From assembly GCF_019175385.1 (NCBI RefSeq), contig NC_083344.1:26972231-27036230 (forward strand): a DNA stretch of 64,000 nucleotides, given 5' to 3'. Positions 46,724 to 57,160 of the stretch are shown here, one piece after another; the first letter of the stretch is position 1, and each line of letters opens with the position of its first letter. Both the position numbers and the translations under genes were made by a program. This DNA comes from Lycium barbarum. Lineage: Eukaryota; Streptophyta; Magnoliopsida; Solanales; Solanaceae. The notes beneath the pieces were generated by a model that was not told the DNA's origin, searched no databases, and saw only the letters and a list, made by a program, of their open reading frames with translations.

Positions 46724-46759
46724 TCCTTCCCCCCTTTAGAACATTCGTCCCCGAATGTT
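46724..46759 (-). promoter_or_regulatory. Element H polypurine tract and hairpin
   Basis: On the minus strand the PPT AAAGGGGGGAAGGA (46737-46724) abuts the 3' LTR. Upstream, AACATTCG and CGAATGTT (46759-46740) form an 8-bp stem with loop GGGA, where G and B have AGGA. Confidence 0.85.
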
Positions 46760-48499
46760 AAACAGATTCTGAATTCCCAATACTTCCTCAAGTGTTTTCT
46801 TATTTAATTATGCCCTTCACATACCTCTTCCATTTGTCGATTCGCTATATTCACTATAACGCATTCCAGATCTCTACATAGTCATTCTTGTAATATTCCC
46901 TCCTTCTGTTGCTTCTCGAGGTAATAATTCCACGTCATTGCCTTTACTCTCCTCCTCACTTCGCAGTCGGTTGTCAATTGTATTGCGAGATCTTCCACTG
47001 AAATGTTACTATCTCTCTTGTCTGCATAGTGTTCAGTTGTACTGTCACCGATTGACTCAGACATGTACTCATGGTGCGCGTAGTCATAACTCGACTCCTT
47101 CTTTTCCTATAATTACTCCCTTAAGATATCATTCCTTTCATCTTACCTTTTAATCTTTAAATAAGATTTTTGTAACGCGTAGACGTCCATCGTCTGGTCA
47201 TTAGACTTTAATATCCCTGGAGTATTGCATGCCTCTGGTAACCTGTAGACCCTTCGCAGGTTTTACGAGTAAAACGAAATCTCTCAGAGGGTAACATTTT
47301 TGTACTCCAATATCCTTGCTTTACTCCGCTGTTACAATCCGTATTCTGGAATCCTTAGCATCACGTGTCACTTTCTGACTTTCTTTTAAAGGTCTTTAAC
47401 TATCACTTGTTTTTACTTCTTGATTTCCATCTTTAGGGTTGGCTATCAAATAGCGCTAGGGTCCCCTCATATTATAGTTTTACTGTCATCCAGTAACCCG
47501 TAACCTGCTTGTTCTAATTGTCTCGGTTAAATCATTTCGCAATTTCCTTTACCCTAACTGGCAATACTTTAGGCGTATTATCTCATGTAGTTACTCTATT
47601 TTTGACCCAAACTCTTCTATTGCCCCTTTACTCAAATTTGCTCTTAGTTCTCCTATCACATATCCTATTGCAATCTTTACACGAGTATGTGTAGGTGCTT
47701 AAATCAGCCCGGGAAAATACCTTAGCGTCGCCACGCTAGTCTTTATGCAGACCCTATATTCTTCTATTATCTCTTTCCATTGATATCAAGGCTCAACTAT
47801 GGCTTTTGCCCTCAGTACTAACTTCATCTCTGTAGTTTTTCCTCAAACCATCTTACACCTTTCTTTGGTGTACCCAAAATATTGCAACCACATTGTTGTT
47901 ACTGAATTCTTACTCCTCTTATCAGGTACTCACTCGGTCTGATTCTTAGTATACAATATTCGTAGGTTGCATAACTATTCTTGTACCACTTGTATAAAGT
48001 GTTTCTAATCTTAGTCAGAGTTTTCCCTTTTCCTGGTTCATTCTGATTTATATATCCATACTAAAACTCGTTCGTAGCCTTTCTTGTCATACTCCTTTCC
48101 CTTCCTTTACTACTTATGTGTCACAATGTCATTAGCCAATAACTCCATTGCCAACATCTCAACCTCTAATCCAGTATAGCCTTGCTATCCCCTATAATAT
48201 CTTTTAAGTTACTTGTTACCATTCTCTTGTCGTGTTCTTCCTTTTTATAAGCATCCACCTTCTGATGTCATATTATCCAAGGTCTTTACCAATCATTCTC
48301 AGCACTGTCTCAAATACCATCTTAGCTTCTATCCGTTTATTGCTGGCTTTCAAATCTCCTTAACTTGTTTCAACAAGGGATCTCACTTGAAGTTTAAGTA
48401 TCCACAATTGCAATGTCAGTTATTTTCATCCTACACCTGCATTTCTCTCATCCGTTTCCCCCCTTTTGGATGTACTCACATCACTATCTATTATATTCT
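46760..48499 (-). mobile_element. Element H internal region, 3' part, no coding seen
   Basis: 1.7 kb between the PPT hairpin and solo LTR I. Purine-rich on the minus (RNA-sense) strand. No frame shows gag or pol motifs and stop codons are frequent. Weak word-level resemblance to J internal sequence near the PPT only. Confidence 0.7.
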
Positions 48500-51400
48500 T
48501 GTCACACCCTAATTCCGCTAGGGTGTGATGGGCACCCGACCCTTACTTAGAGCCGAACGAACCCTCAAACTCTTACTGCACATAAAATCACATCAAACCT
48601 TTTAAGTCGAATAAGATAAAATACATAGTAATTTTTTTTTTCCAGAAAGTTCTTTCTCGTAGCTTCCAAGAAGAACAAATCTATAATCATACATAATTTA
48701 GTACATAACACAGACCGGCATATCGACTGATGGAGCCACTTACAGACTGACAAACAATACCCACGACACTGTCTGCAAAGTCTCTAACGTAGTCCAGAAA
48801 GCATAACATACAAACTCTGACTCGGCAGCACTCCGGGAACAATTGGAGCTTGCCATCTGCACTGGAACATCTTCTATACTGTCTTCAACTCACCTGGGAG
48901 TACCTGCACGGCATGAACGCAGCCCCCGAAGAAGAGGGGGTCAGTACGGAAAATGTACCGAGTATGTAAAGCGGAAATATAACAAACATAATCATAGTCC
49001 GAACCAGAAGTACAGAGATATAGCAGACATAGTCGAACCCGAATCCGAAACAGAAATACAGAGTGCATGGACAGAACCACAATATGTATCGTAAGTACGG
49101 GGTGTAGCCGACAGAGTCGTATTGTGAACTAGAGGTACAGAGTATAGCTGGCAAAATCATCATACGGATCAGGGCACAGAAAGTGGCTGACATAATTGTA
49201 ATCAGAGTCAGAGGTACAGAAGTGTAACAGACTGAATCATAGTTTGAGTCAGACATACAGAAGTGAAACAGACAAGATTATTATCCGAATTAGATTTCCA
49301 GAAGTGTAACAGACAGAGTCATATTCCAAACCAGACATGCAGAAGTGTAACAGACGGAGTCATAGTTCGACTCAGATTTCCGGAAGTGTAACAGACAGAG
49401 TCATATTCCAAACCAGATATGCAGAAGTGTAACATACGGAGTCATAGTTCGACTCAGATTTCCGGAAGTGTAACAGACGGAGTCATAATCCAGATCAGAC
49501 ATACAGAAGTGTAACAGACAGAATCATGCATGCAGAGTCATAAGCATATACAGATACAAATATCATATATATCAGATCCCGGCCCTCTGGTGAGGCACGC
49601 GGTAACAGATCCCGGCCCTCTTAGTACGGGACGCGGTGGACAGACAGATCAGATCATATGCCATCCTGGCCGCCATCCCCATACAAACACAACATCAAAT
49701 CATATACAGATGTAAACAGAACCCGGCCCGCACACCAAGGGACGCGGTGAATAATGCAGTGGAATGTGCACGAATAACAGAACCTGGCCCGGGCGCAGTG
49801 AAGGAAACATTGAGGCATCCACGAACAGACTAATGAGAAACCATATGCATACAAATCGTTACAGAGACTTAATGAACTGGAGTAGGCCAAACGGTAGGTC
49901 AAATCAAAGTAATCAGACAATATTCATAATATACATATATGTCATTTGGGATGGCACGATAGATTTCATCAGAATAAGATGTCCAGACGTCAAAATATAC
50001 TATAAGACTCATAAATATCGTCATAACACTTATCATATGGCAGACAGAACAATAACCAAAAGTTACCTGTGAGTTTCGGACAGAAACGAGTTAATTAGAT
50101 TCATACAGAAAATATCAGGTTTTGTGGGCCCATCTTGGGCTGAACCGAGGTGACGTACGTAAATTATGGATCATAGGTCTTATGGAGTCATCCATGAGAG
50201 TTTTAGGGCATTCCGACTTTATTTGTGAAAGTTACATACATATAGGTCGCTTTGGCGACAATTTATAAAAAAACTAGTTCAATCTTACTGAACGATTTGG
50301 AGCCAATTTCAATCTCTAATTTCTCGGAACATGGTCGTATCTAAGGCTCGCGTTCGAGCCTCTTATGTTTAGAACATGCCAAGGAATGAAGGGAGAGACT
50401 TTACATACCTTAGTTACGCTCTACGCTCGTTCAGATTCAATTCCCGTTTCGCCCGAAATCTACAAATGGTCATTGTTACCAATTGTCAATAGTAGACTTA
50501 TAGCATTCTTTAATTCACTATTTGTCTATAGAAATTTGAGCAGCACCTCCCCTGTACATATGCCCAGCCCAGAATTACAATTCAGCAACCAACACATCAA
50601 CAACAATACCAAATATATTAACATCATTTCCAACACCAACATATGCCATAAAACAGCCCGCACATTATTTTCCAAATTTTCCCAACCAACCAATTCGCGA
50701 TATAACTATTTAATAATTTTTTCCGCAAAGAGGTCAAAATTAACACTAACAACATCAATAACAACATCCTCCACATTCTACAAGTTAGATACATTTGTTT
50801 TCATCTAAAATTTTCTTCAAACCCCATTCTACAATTCAACCATACCAACAAACGAATTTATCACGCTATTTTCTTCGTTCTAATCCGTTAAAACTCTAAA
50901 TAAACTTGTTAACAATGAAAAAGAGCCTTATTCATACCTTAAGTGCACAGACACCACATCCACTCTCTTATTTTTAGTTGATTTTTAGCTCAAACTGAAG
51001 GCAACGCGACGTAGAACACTTTTCTCTTCATGGCTTCGGGATTCGGGGCTCCGATTTTGGTCAAAAACTGGTTTTTTTTCTCTAGGCTCTCCTCTCTCTT
51101 TTTCTCTAGAGTTTTCCAGGTCTTCCTGATCTGAAAATGAGGGAGAGAAACTGATTTTTTCTATTAAAAAGCGTGGGTAATGGGCCTGACCCGAATTGGA
51201 ATCGGGTTGGGCCCATTTCACTGCCCAGCTTGACCGTTCTTCCTTAAAACGTTCATATCTCCTTATCCCGATGTCACCTATAGGCCCACGACCTACCGTT
51301 CGAAAGATATTTCAATTATCTACAACTTTTATTTCTGGGAGTTTTCCCAAATTATAAATTTATAATGCCGTTTGTTCCCCTCCGAGTCAGGTCATCCGAA

Positions 51401-51533
51401 AACGTTTTCTTAAAAATATTCGTTTGGAGGGCTTCCACTTTGATTTGGCCCCAGGGCCCTTCACGAGTTGTGTTTAACTTTACATATACGATTCATATAA
51501 CTTGTCACATGCCCCAAAATACAGGATATAACA
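48500..51533 (-). mobile_element. Solo LTR I in element H, TSD ATTCT
   Basis: This 3034 bp sequence runs TGTCACACCC...GATATAACA in plus orientation and is flanked by ATTCT at 48495-48499 and 51534-51538. It has no internal region. It is homologous to solo LTR C: both have GTACGGAAAATGTACCGAGT (48945-48964 in I), CAGA-rich repeats and CCCGGCCC...GGGACGCGGTG modules (49575-49805). A poly-T/C-rich stretch and the GAGCAGCACCTCCCC word (50538-50552) lie toward its 5' end. Frames within it are not genes. Confidence 0.94.
49218..49530. repeat. 41-bp tandem repeat with 82-bp dimer pattern in I
   Basis: About eight units of 41 bp start AGAAGTGTAACAGAC. Units alternate between a TTCCAAACCAGACATGC ending and a GTTCGACTCAGATTTCC ending, so part of the array has an 82-bp higher-order period. 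Solo LTR C has only diverged CAGACA-rich sequence at this place. Confidence 0.85.
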
Positions 51534-54099
51534 ATTCTGCTCTATGTCCCTATTTCTAATCTCACATTCATCCGATTCTTTTTCCAATTCACTTGGTATA
51601 CTGTACCATCGTCATGTCTTCCTATATAATTTATAACTTGATTATCCACGTACGAAACCTTAACACAATCACGAGGTGATGAGAACTCTCGATATATAGT
51701 ACAAAATCTTATCTGATGGTTGGTACTCGAGTAACGTAATTGATGTAGCAATTTATCCAAAGCCACATTCCATTTATTCCGATTAGTAACTAGCTAGTGC
51801 TTATAGTCGTTTCAAATTCTCAATTAGGTAGTACATAATTCTAATGATAAGTGTCCCAAGCTTTCTTATAACACTATCTTTATCCCAACGGATATCATCT
51901 GTTTCTTTTAGTAAATTCACAATGCATCAGTTGTTTCGCAGATCCACAATCCTTGTCCTTTAAGGATTTCACTATTTCCGAGGTGAAGTCACATACACGC
52001 AGTACTCCTTTACGCCTCATGCTCTTTCACCCTTATTGTGTACCCAACGCTAACTTCTAACTTACTCAAAGTCATATCAAATTCGTTTTAATAGTGGTCT
52101 TGTCTTATCACCTTCTAGTCGTACTACACCTTAAGTTTGTAGCTATATATTTCCCTTTTATCCTATACTCATACTCAATTAATTACGTCTATCTTGAGTG
52201 CTTCCTTTAGTATTTCTTTCATTTCTCCAGTCTATGTCCATCTTTTATTTTGTGCACGAGGAATCTCATGCTACTCCCGTATCCTTCGGAAAACACTACT
52301 TCTACATAACCCCTTTCTCATTTTCAAAGTATATTCTGTTCATCCCTATTTGTTCTTACCATACCAGTCATTTCTGGCATTCATTCTGTCTTGTTGCTCA
52401 TCTTCCTTTAGGTTGGTCTTTCACAATCCTGTCACTTATATTACTCGTTTTCCAAGCTATACATGTCATAACGCATCGCTACACTGTAATCCCACTCACT
52501 TTCTTCTTATCTCCTTCCTTCTATTAACTTCTCCTCTTCCTGTGCTCGCTTTCACTTTCGTTACCACTTGACCTCTATTCTGAACTTCCCTATAGGACTT
52601 GGTAAGTCTTTCTCATTCGTTCTACATTTGCTTTTTCCGTTTCCCAATAATCATATCATATCCTTTAGTTACTTCCTTGCTAGGCTTTACTCATTTCTAT
52701 AACAATCCTTATGGTATTCACATTACATCCTGTTCGTAATCCATCCTATAACGTAGCACTCCTTAACCTTATTCACGATTCTTGCTATGTTTTAATTACA
52801 CTCTGTGGACTAGGCGTACTTAACCCTTCACCCTTTCTGATCGATCTTACCCTTAGTATCTCACAAGCTGTCTTATCAATACCTTCATAATTTTGTCATA
52901 ACTCTTCCTCCTCCGTGTTTTTATCTCAATCATACTATTACTCCTTTTAACTGTAAACTCGTCGTAAGTAAGGTTCACTAAATACCTCAATAAAATGTTT
53001 TGTTAAGAGTTGCCACCGTTTGTCACCTTTTTCTAATCATCCCTTAGTATCACAAGCCCTTCCGAATCATCCTAGCATTTCATCTACAACATATGAAATA
53101 CATGATCCTAGACAGCCCACAAGTTTGAGTTTTCCATCCACAAATTCCATCTCCAATTAGTTGATTAAGAACTAATAAAATGTCACCATGAAACATTCTC
53201 CAACCACCACCAGAATAAAACTAGAATCCGACAAGCACCACAGGACTTCTAGTGCTTGATTCACATGGTATACTTCCAGGTTTATTCTTGAGTCGTGAAC
53301 AAATTATTTAGTTCATAAACTACTTGTTGTATGCTTTGTACTCTTCCAATAAAGTGAAACTTAATTGTCGGACGTTTTTGCCGTTCAACATGAGCTTTTT
53401 CTAAGGCAAAATGTAATTGGGAAGTATTCTGGTCCGTCCAAATGAAGTCCAAACTTTGCTGCTCATATATGCTCTTTCTAAATAAAATTTTCCAAATAAG
53501 AATGGTGCCTCTTACGGATGACATGGGGGGTATTTCTTAAAACTTTAGTCCAACATAATAAATTTTCCCCTATCGGTATCGACTTTCAAGACATATTATG
53601 AACTTATATCTCATTCTCTTATTTTTCCTATTTCTGGGAAAATTTGGGCAGAGTTTCCTCTGTACTTCTTACTATCCCAAAACCTGCACGCAGGAAATAC
53701 CAACAATGCCTCACAGGGCCAACATATATACGTATATATCATATCGTATCATAGCCACACGGGGCTCCTGATTTCCAGTAAAAAGTATAAAGGTGTCGAA
53801 ACTTACTTCACATATCGCACCTCGAGACGTACCTGATCCTTTAACGATCCGTCCTGTTATACCTTCCTATCTACCTTCTCTTTCGTTCTTCAACTTTACA
53901 TTTCAATCATATTTCAATATTCTTACCTGCGTACTTTGTAACTGCCAATATCATTGGTCGCTTTCTTCTGTCAATGTCGTTCTTCAGCTGAAATCAAAGG
54001 TTAGTATAAGGGATTTCATTTCCTATGGTTGGGCTCTATCGCACGATCTTAGATATGAAAGAAAGGTAACATCCTAAATGTCCTGTAGCTTCCTGTTTA
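51534..54099 (-). mobile_element. Element H internal region, 5' part, no coding seen
   Basis: About 2.6 kb between I and the leader. The segment 53620-54099 aligns with J internal sequence (about 2160-2690), including a GCAGGTTTTGGGATAGTAAG word (minus strand, near 53685) shared with J. Within that block, a stretch with GTGAGGCATTG, GCAGGTTTTGG and AAACTCTGCCC (minus strand) resembles the post-pol tail of B and G. The 80-codon minus frame at 53282-53524 has no recognised motif and no counterpart in J. No domain is seen elsewhere. Confidence 0.7.
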
Positions 54100-54184
54100 T
54101 AGATGTGGTGCAAAACACACCGATAAACAAGACTCTACTAGACACGGTCTGTAGACACTCCGAGGATGAACAGCTCTGATACCA
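54100..54184 (-). promoter_or_regulatory. Element H PBS and leader
   Basis: Minus-strand TGGTATCAGAGC at 54184-54173 is a perfect initiator-Met PBS. The leader reads CCGTGTCTAGTAGAGTCTTG then GTGTTTTGCACCACA; the hexamer is TTGCAC (54113-54108), with only the central TGCA still palindromic. Confidence 0.82.
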
Positions 54185-54188
54185 CTTT

Positions 54189-56515
54189 TGTCACGACCCA
54201 ACCCCGTGGGCCATTGCTAGTGCCTGACCTGGACACCCGTATACATACCTATCAGATATAGTCAAACTGAAACTACGAACAATATGGAACTTTACAAAAT
54301 AACTCCGAAAGTTCATAGCGTCATCGTATATGTATATTCAGATAAATTGTCTCCTGAGGAGTCGCAACTGATCAAACCATAGGAAATATCATCTCATATG
54401 CAAGCCGGCAAGGCTGCCACTACAGAAGGACATCATATCATAGCACATCGTATAGACACACCTGAACAGAACTTATACAAAACCCACAAATATGTCTACA
54501 GACCTCTAAGAGTACTAACGGTGAAATATGACGGGACAGGGCCCCGTCGTACCCCTGGATGAACATACATATATATATCATAAGATTTGTACCAAAAGTC
54601 TAAACTCCGGAACAACGGAGCTCTCCAAGACAGCTGAAAGGAAATCCTAAGCTGGAGGATCATCAAAGCGAGTATTTGTACCTGCGGGCATGAAACGCAG
54701 CCCCCCGAAGAAAGGGGGTCAGTACGGAATATGTACTGAGTATATAAAGCATGAAATACAGTAAAGAGGATCATAACTTAAATAGAGATTACCAGAAACA
54801 AGTATGACTTTTAAAACATCAATACACTTGCCTTATGAAATGAAAATCATGCATATCAATATCATATATCATATATATATAACGTGTCCCGACCCTCTAG
54901 TGAGGGACTCGGTGAATAAGGTCGCCACATACCATCCTTGGTGCCATAATCACATCATCACACCATCACATCATCACATCATCACACCATCATATCATCA
55001 CATCATCATATATATATAACGTGTCCCGACCCTCTAGTGACGGACTCGGTGAACAATGAAGTGAAACTGTGCACGAAAACGTGTCCTGGCCCGGGACTCA
55101 GTGAAAGACATATTGAGGCACGCACGAGCAGAGTAGTGAGCAACTATATGCAATTTAAATCATATCTGAGACTCAATGGAATAATCAAAATGAACCATCA
55201 TTTGCAAATCAAGAAAATAGTCATATCAAATACCTTTCGAATGTCACTATGAATCACATCAAAATAGAACTCTGGAATCATATGTGCGTATCAAAACATA
55301 ATAAAGTAAGTTCTGGGAATAAAGAACATTAGCCATCCTAGTGGTTCTAAGAATATGAATTTCTTTGGAACCATATACACATCGTCTGTTCGTTTCATAA
55401 AGATCATGCCAAAAAGAAAGAAGGGTTAAATTTACATACCTGTTAACGATTAATCGTAATCTCGTTCGCTTCATTGCTCCTTTAGCCTATTTAATATAAA
55501 AGTAATGCTATCGTTAGTACTATACTTTCTAGTTCGTAAACCCGTAGCCCATTTCTTATAGAACTTATTCTTTAACTCATACTTTCTCGTTTAGGATTTT
55601 TCATTAGTTAAGGACTTAACGAAAATCGGGCAGCATTTCCCCTATATATTCGCCTAACCCGAATTTTCAATTATTCTCCTGTTGAAACAAAAATACCAAC
55701 AACAAAGATATACATATAAATTTTTTACAATTCAGCCCATAACAATTCTAACAACCCAACAACCTTTCTAAATCCATTTTAACCCACAATTTCATATAAC
55801 AACGATTTCATGCAATTTCTTACTTCCAATTTCATCCAATCCAATTTTAATCCTTCCATTACAACACCATTAATACAATTATACTACAAAACAAGAAAAT
55901 CTTACCAAATTTTTCTCGGAGGAATTTGTACGCTCAATTACTCCAATTTTACAATTTCTTCGTCTCCAACTTAATATCCAATGTTACTATCACCTCCTTG
56001 AACTTATAAACCACTTGAATCTTGATCACAAAATGCAACAAAAATATTTTTTCCTCCATCCATGGCTGGCCGAGCAACCATGGAAATTTTTACCATTTTT
56101 TCTCTAATTTACAATTTGTGAAATGGAAAATTAACTCCTAACTTGTCCATCCAATTTCCATATATATGGAATGTCCCAAAGTGACACGTGCTGCCCCCCC
56201 CCCCCCCCCATGACTCATCAAATCAATTTGTTCAAATGTTGTTTTTTTAAAAAAAAAAAACGGGTGGGGCCCACTTCTATTAATTAAATTAATTAATTTT
56301 AATAAATTACTAATCCTTACTTAATAATCGAATCCTAATTAATTTGTTCCTAATCTCCAATAATATTTTACACTGAATAAAATGTATTACCAATTTATGT
56401 AATAATTAAAATTGAAAATTAAAGGTTCCTATTTCATGTCCGAAAATAATTCTGCCTTTGACTTGAGTCGATTCGCTTGCGGATAATTCGACGTATAAAT
56501 ATACGGGGTATAACA
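54189..56515 (-). mobile_element. Element H 5' LTR (right copy)
   Basis: 2327 bp, colinear with 44375-46723. TGTCACGACCC starts it (plus orientation) and GGGGTATAACA ends it before CCTTA. GACGGGACAGGGCCCCGTC lies at 54530-54548, GTGTCCC...GGACTCGGTG modules at 54883-55105, a poly-C run near 56195. No coding sequence is present. Confidence 0.92.
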
Positions 56516-57160
56516 CCTTACTTGGCCACTTCCTGCCTCCAGAGATGAGGCGAGCTAGAGTTGATAGATTTTTACATTTGAGGCAGAGTGGCAGGAGCGT
56601 TCGAGAGTATAGTCTTGAGTTTGATTTGTTGGCTAGATATGCGCCTACTATTGTAGCTGATATGGCTGATAGAGTGCATCGTTATGTGATGGGACTGGAT
56701 CGTTATTTGATTGATGGTTGTATGGCAGTGGCTCTTCAGCCAGGTATGGATATTGCTCGGGTATAGGCATATGCACAGGGGGTAGAGGATCGACACAGAG
56801 GACCTCAGCCAGATAGAGACTACGACAGAGGCCAGCATAAGAGGGCTAGATCGACTGGTTATCCTGGTGAGTTTCGAGGCAGGCAGCCTCAGCAGCATAT
56901 TAGATATTATTCCCAGCAAGCACGGAGTGCACCCCCACCGTTCATAGGTTGGAGATTTGACAGCACAGGGTATTCAGGAGCAGGTCAAAGCTCCAAGGCT
57001 TCAGGTTCACAGATGAACAGGGGTTCGAGTCAGTCGAGGCCGCCTTTGCCTCGGTGTTCTCGGTATGGAAGGCTCTATTCTGGGGAATGCCGTCTTACTA
57101 CAGGTGCTTGTTTTTCTTGCGGCCATCAAGGCCATATGAAGAGAGAGTGTCCTTATGGAT
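56516..57160 (+). pseudogene. gag: Element G gag, part 2 with intact zinc knuckle
   Basis: After the duplicated target the frame reads through HFLPPEMRRARVDRFLHL and a capsid core (YSLEFDLLARYAPTIVADMA, YLIDGCMAVALQPGMDI). TAG at 56764-56766 replaces a CAG codon found in A and B. A basic glutamine/arginine-rich linker leads to [14 protein letters not shown] (57109-57150), a complete CX2CX4HX4C nucleocapsid knuckle. The two TAG codons shared by A and B are sense codons here. Confidence 0.88.

Larger units (their letters stand above)
44375..56515 (-). mobile_element. Element H, gag-pol-less LTR element in gag of G
   Basis: This 12.1 kb minus-strand element has LTRs at 54189-56515 (5') and 44375-46723 (3'), a perfect minus-strand PBS, PPT and hairpin. 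The flanks are CCTTC (44370-44374) and CCTTA (56516-56520), four of five bases matching. Without solo LTR I the internal region is about 4.4 kb and shows no retroelement protein domain in any frame. LTR terminal regions resemble those of G. A 190-base sample of the two LTRs shows about 8 differences. I infer a non-autonomous partner of the G lineage. Confidence 0.9.

Noticed and set aside
52194..52571. 125-codon plus frame in H internal region
   Set aside because: It is antisense to H, rich in Ser/Phe/Leu because the plus strand is pyrimidine-rich, and has no domain.
53282..53524. 80-codon minus frame in the H internal region as a possible H-encoded protein
   Set aside because: No motif recognised and no counterpart in the J internal region; length is within chance expectation.
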